Shown here: positions 17,216 to 26,363 of the stretch, one piece after another | Numbering within the stretch: position 1 is the first letter of the stretch | How the letters are laid out: each line of letters begins with the position of its first letter | Origin: Chitinophagaceae bacterium | GTDB lineage: Bacteria > Bacteroidota > Bacteroidia > Chitinophagales > Chitinophagaceae | Assembly (NCBI GenBank): GCA_016722465.1 | Contig: JADKJC010000001.1 | Span: forward strand, 1,550,001 to 1,614,000 | Direction: 5' to 3' | Length of the DNA: 64,000 nt | Translations under genes and position numbers: made by a program | Notes under the pieces: model-generated | Told to the model about the DNA's origin: nothing | The model's database searches: none | What the model saw: the letters and a program-made list of their open reading frames with translations, nothing else

Positions 17216-17640
17216 TAATTATAAAATAGCCCTATTACTACTAGGGCTGTGGATATGTGGAAACTCAATTTTTTAATATTTTGTAAAATTAAATTATTCA
17301 TCTTATCCACCATCATCCACAAGTAATTAACATTTAGTGTTACGTAATAGTTACGCTAATGTTATTTACTGTACTGCATATTGGTAAAAGCAATCATTAT
17401 TTTTAAACACCGGTGTATAAAAATAAGTGAGGAAAATAAAATTACTGTATTGATAACCATCTATGTTAATGAACTACCTGATAAGTTTTTTTGAATTTAT
17501 ATATGGTGTTTTACACCTTCAATAAAACAATAGTTGTACTGATAATCTCCACCGTTTTTAAATTTAAAATCCGGTGTTATTAACAGTTTATAGGCGTTAT
17601 CAACAGGGTGTGTGGATAGTGAAAATTAATCCTTAACCAA
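17216..17640. other. Candidate oriC: AT-rich intergenic region with DnaA-box-like 9-mers
   Basis: This 425-base gap has no gene. It holds five 9-mers close to the DnaA box TTATCCACA: TGTGGATAT (17248-17256, reverse), TTATCCACC (17303-17311), TCATCCACA (17313-17321), TTATCAACA (17597-17605) and TGTGGATAG (17611-17619, reverse), each with one mismatch. AT-rich sequence and small palindromes (ACACCGGTGT at 17408-17417, GGTGTTTTACACC near 17506) lie between the two box groups. Together with mnmG and two parS-like sites 5 kb away, this fits a chromosomal origin. A GC-skew plot would decide. Confidence 0.6.
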
Positions 17641-17643
17641 TCT

Positions 17644-18069
17644 TCAATTTTTTAATACGCAAGCTTTATTTCTATCAACCGGAAAATATCTTTCAACCCT
17701 TTTTTGTTTTACCTCCAGCCTTATTCTCCTACCCTCAGTATATACCTTTGCAGCTTCCAGTTCCGTTTTAATATACTCACTCACACTACTCTTTTTAATA
17801 TCCTCAAATGCCCTGCCTCCAAACAACATTGCCACTTTAAAAAACCGATTCCTCGGCAGCAAATATACAATCGCTCTTTTCTTATCCTTTATCCTGAAAC
17901 ACCAACCATATTTTTCGCCTGAATAATTCCATTCACTTACCACCCTTGGGTATTGCCGGTAAACAAAATCAATCACAGCCTGCCAAAGATGAGCTGAATC
18001 GCCCAATGCGTTAACCAGGTCCTTTTCAGAAGGTGTATTTTTTTTATCGATAAAGATACTTAGACCCAT
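17644..18069 (-). CDS. DUF3788 family protein
   Basis: 141 residues. SEWNYSGEKYGWCFRIKDKK followed by RAIVYLLPRNRFFKVAMLFG is the DUF3788 pattern. The family is small, cytosolic and of unknown function. The C-terminus is basic (KQKRVERYFPVDRNK). It is intact and borders the candidate origin. Confidence 0.75.
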   Translation of the reverse strand: MGLSIFIDKKNTPSEKDLVNALGDSAHLWQAVIDFVYRQYPRVVSEWNYSGEKYGWCFRIKDKKRAIVYLLPRNRFFKVAMLFGGRAFEDIKKSSVSEYIKTELEAAKVYTEGRRIRLEVKQKRVERYFPVDRNKACVLKN

Positions 18070-18119
18070 TTTTTATGCTATTTGATAGAACCGGAAATCA
18101 TAATTATAAATTCAGAAAA

Positions 18120-18638
18120 TTAAATTGTCATTTTATTTAAAGCATCAAGATAAATTTTCCTGATGCTGTGCTTTTCTTCTCTTTCACAAATAGATTCAAT
18201 AATGGGAATTAATGCTTTATTCAGGCCTGGTTTAATTTTTAGAATTTGACCTAAAGCAAATGCGGCACTCCATCTTACAACTGTACCGTTGTTTTCAGAA
18301 TTGAGCAGTAAATTTTTTATAGCTTCTTTTAATTCTGAGGGAAAAAGATGAGCGATGTTACCAATAACTTTTGCAGACTCCCATTTTACCCTGGGCGATT
18401 TTTCCAACAGGGTTTTAGAAACAAATTGCAGGCATGATGAAGATGCTACCCCTGGTTCTTTTTTAGTGGCAAATTCTATTGCTTCAATGCAGGTAGCTTT
18501 TGCAGTGCCTTTGGAATTTAAAGCAAACCCGATAAGATTGTCTATTTTTTCAGGATTGCTCAGCAGCCAGGCACAAAGGGCTTCGGTCTTCTGTTTAGAT
18601 TTTAGAGATTTATCGTCTATTAATGTTGAAAAATCCAT
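18120..18638 (-). CDS. HEAT-repeat-like protein
   Basis: About 172 residues from MDFSTLIDDKSL; an ATG 45 bases upstream would add an untypical N-terminus that overlaps the rhomboid gene stop. Repeated helical pairs such as SPRVKWESAKVIGNIAHLFP and GTVVRWSAAFALGQILKIKP match HEAT repeats, which usually serve as protein-binding scaffolds. No enzymatic motif. It follows the rhomboid gene on the same strand and is probably co-transcribed. Confidence 0.65.
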   Translation of the reverse strand: MDFSTLIDDKSLKSKQKTEALCAWLLSNPEKIDNLIGFALNSKGTAKATCIEAIEFATKKEPGVASSSCLQFVSKTLLEKSPRVKWESAKVIGNIAHLFPSELKEAIKNLLLNSENNGTVVRWSAAFALGQILKIKPGLNKALIPIIESICEREEKHSIRKIYLDALNKMTI

Positions 18639-18679
18639 TTTTAAAATTAAGGTGAATGGTGAATTGTTCACTATTGTGA

Positions 18680-19525
18680 TCAACGGATCTTGTGAGAATA
18701 CTCTTTTAATTTTTCTTTCTCCTTGCGGCTCAAGCTCTCCATTCCGTACATGCTTATCTTGTCGAGAATCCTATCCATCTCCCTTTGCAGTTCGTTTCGC
18801 TCTGCGTTGTATTGGTGATCGGGCGAATAATAATTTTTATGGGTGTTGAAGAAATAATTATCTACCAGTAACACCTGTGGCCTTGTAATAATGATATAAA
18901 TAAAAATGATGGTAGGAATGGCGATGATTAAAATAGTAAAGTAGTTTTCTAAAAAAGCGGAAGGTTCCATAATAAGCGCCGCCGTCATACCCAATAAGGC
19001 ACCACCTAAATGTGCTTCATGACCAATATTATCTTTTTTAGATTTGATACCGTAAATAGAATACAGCACATATACAATGCCGTACAGCCAGCTTGGAATA
19101 GAAAAGGCTAGCCCGAAAAAGCTTATGCCCATGCCGGGAAATAATGCAATGCAGGCAAAGATGATTCCGCAGATAGGGCCCGAAGCGCCAACCGAACTAT
19201 AATCGCCATGGTGGCGGTGAACGAATAAAGAAAGCAGGTTGCCGCCAATTAGGCTTACAAAATAAATGATCAGGAATTTTAGTTCACCCAGGTTGGCTTC
19301 AATAAGTACGCTAAAAGCAAATAGGCTGAACATATTGAAAATAAGATGTGTCCACCCCACATGCAAAAACCCCGAGCTAATCAGGCGTTTGTAATCTTTG
19401 CTGATGAGTATTTTATCTACCTCAAATTTGTATCTGTCAAAAAAATGTTCATTTATAAACCCTGTGTAAGAAATTACAAAGTTGGCGATAATAAGTAATA
19501 GTCCGGCAATGCCTGTTTCTGTCAT
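18680..19525 (-). CDS. Rhomboid family intramembrane serine protease
   Basis: 281 residues with several TM helices. GFLHVGWTHLIFNMFSL, SVGASGPICG (catalytic Ser in GxSG) and HEAHLGGALLGM (catalytic His) are the rhomboid signature. It cleaves TM segments of membrane substrates. The C-terminal 60 residues (MDRILDKISMYGMESLSRKE) form a charged cytosolic tail seen in many Bacteroidota rhomboids. The HEAT-repeat gene follows. Confidence 0.9.
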   Translation of the reverse strand: MTETGIAGLLLIIANFVISYTGFINEHFFDRYKFEVDKILISKDYKRLISSGFLHVGWTHLIFNMFSLFAFSVLIEANLGELKFLIIYFVSLIGGNLLSLFVHRHHGDYSSVGASGPICGIIFACIALFPGMGISFFGLAFSIPSWLYGIVYVLYSIYGIKSKKDNIGHEAHLGGALLGMTAALIMEPSAFLENYFTILIIAIPTIIFIYIIITRPQVLLVDNYFFNTHKNYYSPDHQYNAERNELQREMDRILDKISMYGMESLSRKEKEKLKEYSHKIR

Positions 19526-19532
19526 TGTTGTT

Positions 19533-19721
19533 TTAGATTGTATGGTTAAGCGTAAACGCTCCTGATATTCTGCCGGTGGCTTTTAATATGGGTTTTCCAT
19601 AAATGTCATTCACTGCATATACCAAACCGCACAGCAGTTGACAGTTTTGAATGATACCCTTACAGTGGATCAAAAAACCAACTTCTGCTGTCCTGTCATC
19701 CTTCCTTTTTTCATTTTCTAT
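19533..19721 (-). other. Open frame without ATG in the rhomboid/ppiD gap
   Basis: The gap 19526-19979 holds no standard gene. On the minus strand one frame stays open for 62 codons and reads protein-like near its end (CGLVYAVNDIYGKPILKATG then RISGAFTLNHTI), but has no ATG. It could be a gene fragment. A plus-strand frame at 19638-19898 has an unconvincing composition. A TATTTTTG -7-like box lies at 19946-19953 before the foldase gene. Confidence 0.2.
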
Positions 19722-19979
19722 TTAAAAAATGAATTGAGTGAAGCACGGCCAAAAGGAAATAATATTGAAAAATATGGAACGTATCTGCTGGCTTTCTCAG
19801 AGATCGCTTATCCAATAATATTCTCGACAACTTTTATAAAAACACCCTTTCTTTGTCCGGAATCGCCTGCCCAAGTCCCTTGTCCTGCCTTATTTTAGCT
19901 AAAATGCGTAGCCTAAAATTAAGGTGTGGATATATATTTTTACCCTATTTTTGCCGTCCATTTTAATATAATATAACAA

Positions 19980-22115
19980 ATGCAGATCATTCAGAAAATT
20001 CGTGACAAAGGCGCAGCCATTGTAATTGCTGTAATTGCCCTTAGCTTAATTGGTTTTATTTTGATGGATGCCAACCTTGGTATGAGCCGCAACGGTGGTG
20101 CAGGTGCTGCCAGTATTGGTAAGATCAATGGTAAAGCTGTAGACACAAAAGAATTCCAGGACAAAGTAAAAGCCATGGAAGAACAGTATGGCGGCCGTGT
20201 AAGTGGCAGCCAGATATACCAGTTGCGCCAGAACGTGTGGGATCAATTGGTATTTGAAAAAGTAGTAGAATCAGAATTTGATAAACTGGGATTGAGCTTT
20301 TCTCCAAAAGAGCTGAGCAGTATCATTTTCAGCGATGAAGCACCACAAAGCTTAAAGCAGGCTTTTAGCGATAAAACAACCGGACAGTACGATCTGAATA
20401 AAGTACAACAGTGGTGGACAGCGGCCAAAAAATTTAAAGGCGAGCAAAAAGAAGCCGTAGAAAACCAGGTGGTGGCTCCAATTAGATTGCAAAGTATGTA
20501 TACCAAGTACAGCGGCCTTATCGCTGCCAGTGCTTACTATCCTACCTGGATGAAAGAGAAAGAAGCAGCAGAAAGTAAAACCTTTGCAAACATCAGTTAT
20601 GTGCAGGTGCCTTACAGCCAGGTTAACGACAGCACTGTTAAAGTAACAGATGAAGATATTATGAGTTATGTGGGTAAACACAAAGCTTTGTACAAACAGG
20701 ATGGTGGCCGCCAGGTTGCTTATGTTAATTTCAGTACCAACCCAAGCAGTACCGATACGGCTGCTGTGCTGGAATCGGTTGCTACTTTAAAAGCAGCTTT
20801 TGCTGCTGATAGCAATGAAAAAGTATTTGTATCAAAAAATATGAGTGCAAGGGATTTTCAAGATATCTATACCTTAAAATCTTCATTACCAGCTGCACAA
20901 AAAGACACACTGGCTTCTTTGTCTGCAGGTACTGTATACGGACCTTATTTAGACGGAAGTGAATTTGTAATTGCAAAAATACTCGGTAGCAGGCAATTGC
21001 CCGATAGCGTAAAATGCAGGCACATATTGATCTCTACACAGCCTGATCCGCAAACTGGGGTAGCCAAGATTACTGACAGTGCTGCCAAAAAGAAAATTGA
21101 TAGTATTGAAGCGGCGATAAATGGTGGTGCAGATTTTAATGCACTGGTACTACAATACAGCGATGATCCGGGAAGCAAAGACAAAAAAGGTGAATACGAT
21201 TTTCCTTATTACAGTGCCAGTGAGCAAAACCCAAGTTTTGCAACTCTGGCCAAAGAGTTTGCCGAAGCAATTTTTTATGGCGTTGCCGGCGATAAAAAAG
21301 TAATTAAAACAAGTTTTGGTTATCACTACATAGAAGTAATTAACCAGCGGAATTTTGAACCAGCCTATAAAATTGCGTATGTAGCAAAAAACATAGCAGC
21401 CAGCCAGGAAACAATGAATATGGCAAACGCAAAGGCCAGCAAATTATCCGGTGAAGCAAGAAGTTTAAAAGCATTTGATGATTATGTTACAAAGAACAAA
21501 TTGCAAAAAAATGATGGCACTACCCTGCTGAAAGAAAATGATTACAGGTTGGGTAACCTGGATGATGCAAGACAGTTGATAAAATGGGCTTTTGAAGCCA
21601 AAGAAGGCGATGTGAGCGAACCCTTTAACATTGGCGACCAATTTGTAGTTGCTGCGGTAAATAAAGTAGTACCGCAAGGTTTGCCAGATGCAAAAACGAT
21701 CAGGCCACAGGTTGAGTTTATGGTAAGAAATGAAAAGAAAGCAGCAATAATAAAAACAAAACTTGCACCGGCACAAACACTGGAAGCTGCTGCTGCTGCT
21801 TACAATGTGCCGGTTGGCACTGCAGGTGCCGATTCATCATTGACATTTAGTTCTGGCGTTATCAACGGTGTTGGAAACGAACCAAAATTAATTGGTGCCG
21901 CATTTAATAAAGCTTATCAAACCAAATTAAGTGAACCAATTGCAGGTAATAATGGTGTGTATGTTTTGAAAGTAAATGGCACCGGAGTAAAAAACATGGA
22001 TGTTACCACTACTGATAAAGTAAAGACAATGGCACAGCAATTGGGTTATGGCTGGTACGAAGGCCTGAAAAAATTAGCAGATATCAAAGACGAAAGAAGT
22101 AAAGCAAATTATTAA
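19980..22115 (+). CDS. PpiD/SurA-type peptidylprolyl isomerase, membrane-anchored
   Basis: 711 residues. One N-terminal TM helix (GAAIVIAVIALSLIGFILM) anchors a large periplasmic part. A SurA_N-like region (GKINGKAVDTKEFQDKVKAM) is followed by a parvulin domain (CRHILISTQPD ... LVLQYSDDPGSKDKKGEYDF ... TSFGYHYIEVI), then a C-terminal chaperone-like part. This is the PpiD architecture: folding of proteins leaving the Sec translocon. It is monocistronic, closed by a strong terminator. A second foldase of the SurA type is at 58.6 kb. Confidence 0.88.
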   Translation: MQIIQKIRDKGAAIVIAVIALSLIGFILMDANLGMSRNGGAGAASIGKINGKAVDTKEFQDKVKAMEEQYGGRVSGSQIYQLRQNVWDQLVFEKVVESEFDKLGLSFSPKELSSIIFSDEAPQSLKQAFSDKTTGQYDLNKVQQWWTAAKKFKGEQKEAVENQVVAPIRLQSMYTKYSGLIAASAYYPTWMKEKEAAESKTFANISYVQVPYSQVNDSTVKVTDEDIMSYVGKHKALYKQDGGRQVAYVNFSTNPSSTDTAAVLESVATLKAAFAADSNEKVFVSKNMSARDFQDIYTLKSSLPAAQKDTLASLSAGTVYGPYLDGSEFVIAKILGSRQLPDSVKCRHILISTQPDPQTGVAKITDSAAKKKIDSIEAAINGGADFNALVLQYSDDPGSKDKKGEYDFPYYSASEQNPSFATLAKEFAEAIFYGVAGDKKVIKTSFGYHYIEVINQRNFEPAYKIAYVAKNIAASQETMNMANAKASKLSGEARSLKAFDDYVTKNKLQKNDGTTLLKENDYRLGNLDDARQLIKWAFEAKEGDVSEPFNIGDQFVVAAVNKVVPQGLPDAKTIRPQVEFMVRNEKKAAIIKTKLAPAQTLEAAAAAYNVPVGTAGADSSLTFSSGVINGVGNEPKLIGAAFNKAYQTKLSEPIAGNNGVYVLKVNGTGVKNMDVTTTDKVKTMAQQLGYGWYEGLKKLADIKDERSKANY

Positions 22116-22133
22116 TAGTTTATCGAATGATTT

Positions 22134-22163
22134 AAACAGCCACTGCAAAACCGGTGGCTGTTT
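22134..22163 (+). terminator. Intrinsic terminator after the PpiD-like gene
   Basis: AAACAGCCAC (22134-22143) pairs with GTGGCTGTTT (22154-22163), loop TGCAAAACCG, followed by a T run. Confidence 0.9.
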
Positions 22164-22227
22164 TTTTATTCCCTTTCCCGAAACCAATCATTGCCACACT
22201 CATTTTTATTCCGCTTAATTTTGCAAT

Positions 22228-22734
22228 ATGGAAGGCGAACTGATAAATAAGGTAAGCGAAAGCGCTTTAGTAACCCTTAACCTGGAAGACTATTATCCAA
22301 AGGAGGCGGTGGCAGTATTTGACCTGAAGGATTATTTATTCATGGGTCTTATTTTAAAGGAGAAGGATTTCAGGGAGGCATTAAAGAATTTAGACCTTGC
22401 TCCTTTTACCGGAAAAGCAGTGGCAGTTACCTGCAGTGCAGATGCTGTGATACCCATGTGGGCCTACATGCTGGTAGCCGGTTATATGCAGCCCGTTGCA
22501 ACCGAAGTGGTGTTTGGTAATGAAGAAGAAACAAAAAAACAACTACTCCTCAAGAATATCTCTACCCTCACCGTTAGTGATTTTGCTGATAAGCGCATTG
22601 TAATTAAAGGCTGTGGTGACTTGCCTATTGGAGAAGCTGCTTACCTCCAGGCTACAAAACTGTTGAGACCCGTTGCAAAAAGCATTATGTATGGTGAGCC
22701 CTGCAGTACCGTTCCCATCTTTAAAAGAAAATAA
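22228..22734 (+). CDS. DUF2480 family protein
   Basis: 168 residues. VAVFDLKDYLFMGLILKEKD, CSADAVIPMWAYMLVAGYMQ and KGCGDLPIGEAAYLQATKLL identify DUF2480, conserved in Bacteroidota and of unknown function. No signal peptide or membrane helix. It is followed 52 bases later by a LysE-type gene in the same direction. A TAATTTTG -7-like box lies just upstream near 22216. Confidence 0.8.
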   Translation: MEGELINKVSESALVTLNLEDYYPKEAVAVFDLKDYLFMGLILKEKDFREALKNLDLAPFTGKAVAVTCSADAVIPMWAYMLVAGYMQPVATEVVFGNEEETKKQLLLKNISTLTVSDFADKRIVIKGCGDLPIGEAAYLQATKLLRPVAKSIMYGEPCSTVPIFKRK

Positions 22735-22786
22735 TCAATCATTATTTTTATCTTCACCCCTCTTTCAACGCAACCAATTCAACTGA

Positions 22787-23422
22787 ATGATAGAGGCCAT
22801 CGTCAAAGGTTTTGCCATAAGCTTGCTGCTGATCATTTCGGTAGGTCCGGTTGTGTTTGCTATTTTTAAGCAAAGCATTAATAATGGCCACGCCGGCGGT
22901 TTTAGTTTTATTGGTGGGGTATGGCTAAGCGATGTGTTTTGGGTGATATTAAGCAATGTTTTCTCCAATCTTGTTCTAGACCTGCTGCGTTTTGAAAAGG
23001 AGATAGGAATTATTGGAAGCGTTTTTTTACTGGCACTGGGGGTTTATTACCTGTTCTTTAAAAAAGTACATCTTAAGGAAGATGAAAATAAAATTGTTAT
23101 CACCACCCGTAAGCATGCAAGATTGGTGCTTTCCGGTTTTTTGATCAACACACTTAACCCGGGTGTAATTGCTTTCTGGCTTTCCACTGCCACAGCTTTT
23201 GCAGCCAGCCATACCGGTAAACAGCGTATCATTATTTTTAGCACCTGCATATTGATCAATACAGGGGTAGATATATTAAAAGTATTACTTGCCGGAAAGA
23301 TCAGGAAGAAGATCAATGAACGGGTACTCTCCATTATCAATAAAGTATCCGGTCTAATATTAGTTGGTTTTGGTATTGTATTATTGATAGGTGTTTTGTT
23401 TGGTGCCAGCTTAAAACATTAA
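22787..23422 (+). CDS. LysE family translocator
   Basis: 211 residues with about six TM helices. FAISLLLIISVGPVVFAIFK and GFSFIGGVWLSDVFWVILSN, plus SGFLINTLNPGVIAFWL, match the LysE/RhtB amino-acid exporter family. Substrate not predictable from sequence. It sits between DUF2480 and a secreted protein gene in a same-strand run that extends to mtgA. Confidence 0.82.
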   Translation: MIEAIVKGFAISLLLIISVGPVVFAIFKQSINNGHAGGFSFIGGVWLSDVFWVILSNVFSNLVLDLLRFEKEIGIIGSVFLLALGVYYLFFKKVHLKEDENKIVITTRKHARLVLSGFLINTLNPGVIAFWLSTATAFAASHTGKQRIIIFSTCILINTGVDILKVLLAGKIRKKINERVLSIINKVSGLILVGFGIVLLIGVLFGASLKH

Positions 23423-23456
23423 CGAAAAATATCACGGTGACTTTTTAAATTACAGC

Positions 23457-24008
23457 ATGAAAAAACTGCTACCAATAGTTTTCATCTTCATCACCGCTGT
23501 ATCTTTTGCCCAGCCATCCGATTTTATTTTATTCAAAAAGAAAGACAGGACACTCAAGACATTTTTCACCGGCGGGCAGATCATGTTTACTTCCACAACA
23601 GGGGCTTACATTGAAGCCAACATCACCGCCATCAGGAACGATACACTTTTTTTAAAACAATATACCATACGCCAGGTGCCTACACAGTTGGGCATTTATG
23701 TGCTGGACACGACTTACTATTACACCAGATATCATTACAAACAAATAACATCAATCGGCGAAACAGGCAGGCGCTTCAACTGGGGTGGAAGTGGTGCTGT
23801 ACTAATGGGCGGCGGCCTGCTGCTGACGGTTGCAAGCGGTGTGGTATACCTTGCAGATAATAAAAAATTCAGCCCTGAATTATTGGGGGCCGCCGTAGGC
23901 TTGTTTGGCGTAGGTTATCTGTTAACAAAAACCGCTGGCAAAGGAATGGTCATCGGTAAAAAATATTCCCTTGTATATATAAAGGCAACAGATAATAAAA
24001 AAGACTAA
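23457..24008 (+). CDS. Secreted/membrane protein of unknown function
   Basis: 183 residues. A signal peptide (MKKLLPIVFIFITAVSFAQ) precedes a beta-rich region and, near the C-terminus, two glycine-rich hydrophobic segments (GSGAVLMGGGLLLTVASGVV and LLGAAVGLFGVGYLL). I do not recognise a family. It lies 34 bases after the LysE gene and 37 before mtgA, so it is probably in one transcription unit with them. Confidence 0.7.
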   Translation: MKKLLPIVFIFITAVSFAQPSDFILFKKKDRTLKTFFTGGQIMFTSTTGAYIEANITAIRNDTLFLKQYTIRQVPTQLGIYVLDTTYYYTRYHYKQITSIGETGRRFNWGGSGAVLMGGGLLLTVASGVVYLADNKKFSPELLGAAVGLFGVGYLLTKTAGKGMVIGKKYSLVYIKATDNKKD

Positions 24009-24045
24009 GCTTGATTATATTGCAGTTCAATCAACCGGCAGTTAC

Positions 24046-24744
24046 ATGAAGAAAGCCTGGAGCATTTTCAAAAAAGTTTTACTGTGGCTTTTTATTTTAC
24101 AGTTTGTCTATATCTTTTTCTGCAAATGGATCAATCCGCCCATCACCATCACACAATCGGTTAGTCTTATTACCGGTAATGGATTGACGAGAGATTATAT
24201 CAGCTTTGATGAAATGGGACCCAATATTAAACTTGCTGTAATGGCAAGTGAGGACCAGCTTTTTCCCGATCATGATGGGTTTGATATAAAAGCCATAAAG
24301 AAGGCGATGAAGTACAATGCAAAACATCCAGCCAAAGCAAGGGGTGCCAGCACCATTAGCCAGCAGGTTGCTAAAAATGTTTTTCTATGGCAGCATGGCG
24401 GTTACTTCCGCAAAGGAATGGAAGTGTATTTTACTTTTATGATAGAGAAAGTGTGGAGCAAGGAACGAATCCTGGAAACCTATCTGAATATAGCTGAAAT
24501 GGGTAAAGGCATCTTTGGTGTGCAGGCTGCAGCCAGGGCTTATTTCAATAAAGATGCAAGGAACCTCACCCGTGCAGAGGCGGCAATGATTGCCGCCTGC
24601 CTGCCTAATCCAAAAGTATATACCGTAAAGCCATTGAGCCGTTATGTGGCCAACCGCTACGATAATATCATGCAGCAAATGAATAACCTTTCCGGAGATG
24701 AAGATATTGATGCACTGGTAAAAGAACCCAAGGAAAAAAAATAA
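24046..24744 (+). CDS. mtgA: Monofunctional biosynthetic peptidoglycan transglycosylase
   Basis: 232 residues. One N-terminal TM helix is followed by a GT51 domain: ASEDQLFPDHDGFDIKAIKK (catalytic Glu), ARGASTISQQVAKNVFLW, ERILETYLNIAEMGKGIFGV and AAARAYFNKDARNLTRAEAA. It polymerises lipid II glycan chains at the outer face of the inner membrane and lacks a transpeptidase domain, as MtgA does. Confidence 0.93.
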   Translation: MKKAWSIFKKVLLWLFILQFVYIFFCKWINPPITITQSVSLITGNGLTRDYISFDEMGPNIKLAVMASEDQLFPDHDGFDIKAIKKAMKYNAKHPAKARGASTISQQVAKNVFLWQHGGYFRKGMEVYFTFMIEKVWSKERILETYLNIAEMGKGIFGVQAAARAYFNKDARNLTRAEAAMIAACLPNPKVYTVKPLSRYVANRYDNIMQQMNNLSGDEDIDALVKEPKEKK

Positions 24745-24769
24745 CCGCAAAGGCGCTAAACCGCAAAGA
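24744..24769. repeat. Dispersed 'CGCAAAGGCGCTAAACCGCAAAG' type intergenic element
   Basis: ACCGCAAAGGCGCTAAACCG followed by CAAAG resembles the short intergenic repeats found widely in bacterial genomes (imperfect runs of 'caaag/ctaag'). A related stretch is at 58390-58465. The remaining gap up to 24964 has no gene. Confidence 0.35.
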
Positions 24770-24964
24770 AGAACCAACCAATTGTAACCTCCTGTTCCAG
24801 GCCTTTCAGCGGTGTAAAAATCCCATCAAAAAACAAAACCCTATCTTCGCAGCCTACACCATATAGTGATACGGCAAGTTGTAAGCCGCTATGGTAAAAA
24901 ATTTCCCGCTGATTTAGAAAAAACAACGTCTTTCCAGCCATTAAAAAATAAATTAAACCATTCA

Positions 24965-26233
24965 ATGGCATTTAAAAAATTAGAATTAATTGAACCTATC
25001 CTGAAAGCTTTAGAAGAAGAAGGGTACACAACACCTACTCCCATTCAGCAACAATCAATACCCTTAGTACTCGAAAGAAGGGACTTATTGGGTTGTGCAC
25101 AGACAGGAACCGGTAAAACAGCAGCCTTCGCCATTCCTATCCTTCAAATACTGCACGAAGAGAAGAAACACGAAACCGGCCGTAAACAGATAAAAGTATT
25201 GATACTAACCCCCACAAGGGAACTGGCAATACAAATTGATGAAAGCTTTGCTGCTTACGGCAGACATACAGGTCTTAGCCATGCGGTAATATTCGGTGGT
25301 GTATCGCAGGTGCCACAGGTAAACCAGCTAAGGCATGGCGTGGATATTTTAGTAGCCACTCCCGGAAGATTACTCGACCTGATGAGCCAGGGTTATGTAG
25401 GCCTGCAGCACTTGAAAATATTTGTGCTGGATGAAGCAGACCGTATGCTGGACATGGGTTTTATACACGATGTAAAAAGAGTGATCATAAAACTGCCGGC
25501 AAAAAGGCAAACATTGTTCTTCTCTGCCACCATGCCGCCGGAAATTCAAAAGCTGGCCGATGTACTGCTGACCAACCCGGCAAAAGTGGAAGTAACACCG
25601 GTATCATCCACCGTTGAAAAAATTGACCAGACCTTATATTTTGTAGATAAACCCAATAAGCCATCGCTGTTGTTGTATTTATTAAAAGACCAGGCAATTG
25701 TAACAGCATTGGTTTTTACAAGAACAAAGCACGGAGCAGATAAAGTGGTAAAGATCCTGCATAAAGAAAATATAACTGCAGCAGCAATCCATGGCAACAA
25801 ATCGCAGAATGCAAGGCAACATGCATTGACACAATTTAAAAATGGCAACCTCCGTGTACTGGTAGCAACAGATATTGCAGCCAGGGGAATTGATATTGAC
25901 GACCTGACACATGTAATCAATTTTGAATTACCCGATGTACCCGAAACCTATGTTCACCGAATTGGAAGAACGGGCAGGGCTGGCAATACAGGCATTGCCT
26001 ATTCTTTTTGCGATGCTGAAGAAAGAGAAGAATTAAGAGATATTCAAAAACTGATTGGTAAGCCAATACCGGTAACCGATAGTCATCCTTATCCTGCAAG
26101 CGCCGGCAATTCGGCACCACTGCAGCAGAGGCCCCCGCAAAGGCCTTCGTTCAGAAAGCAGGGCGGTAACCAGTCACAGGGCAGAAGGCCCCAGGGTGGA
26201 AACTTCAGGGGCAGCCGTTCGGGCAGCAGATAA
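24965..26233 (+). CDS. rhlE: DEAD-box RNA helicase, RhlE-type
   Basis: About 422 residues from MAFKKLELIEPILKALEEEG. AQTGTGKT (motif I), PTRELAIQI, TPGRLLDL, DEAD, FSATMP and HRIGRTGRAG are all intact. The C-terminal tail is Gly/Arg/Gln-rich (QRPPQRPSFRKQGGNQSQGR), typical of RhlE-like helicases in Bacteroidota. It unwinds RNA in ribosome assembly or decay. An upstream in-frame ATG at 24866 gives no conserved sequence and is rejected. Confidence 0.92.
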   Translation: MAFKKLELIEPILKALEEEGYTTPTPIQQQSIPLVLERRDLLGCAQTGTGKTAAFAIPILQILHEEKKHETGRKQIKVLILTPTRELAIQIDESFAAYGRHTGLSHAVIFGGVSQVPQVNQLRHGVDILVATPGRLLDLMSQGYVGLQHLKIFVLDEADRMLDMGFIHDVKRVIIKLPAKRQTLFFSATMPPEIQKLADVLLTNPAKVEVTPVSSTVEKIDQTLYFVDKPNKPSLLLYLLKDQAIVTALVFTRTKHGADKVVKILHKENITAAAIHGNKSQNARQHALTQFKNGNLRVLVATDIAARGIDIDDLTHVINFELPDVPETYVHRIGRTGRAGNTGIAYSFCDAEEREELRDIQKLIGKPIPVTDSHPYPASAGNSAPLQQRPPQRPSFRKQGGNQSQGRRPQGGNFRGSRSGSR

Positions 26234-26250
26234 ATATAATGACAAAGAAT

Positions 26251-26288
26251 ACAGCGTTTACATGGGTTCCATCTTGTGTTGACGCTGT
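26251..26288 (+). terminator. Probable terminator after the helicase gene
   Basis: ACAGCGT (26251-26257) pairs with ACGCTGT (26282-26288), followed by TTTAATTTG. The loop is long (24 bases), so strength is uncertain. Confidence 0.45.
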
Positions 26289-26363
26289 TTTAATTTGATT
26301 CCATCAGTAATAATTTCTACAGCAAAAAGCATTTAGTAATTTTGAGAATAAATTGTAAAGCGC

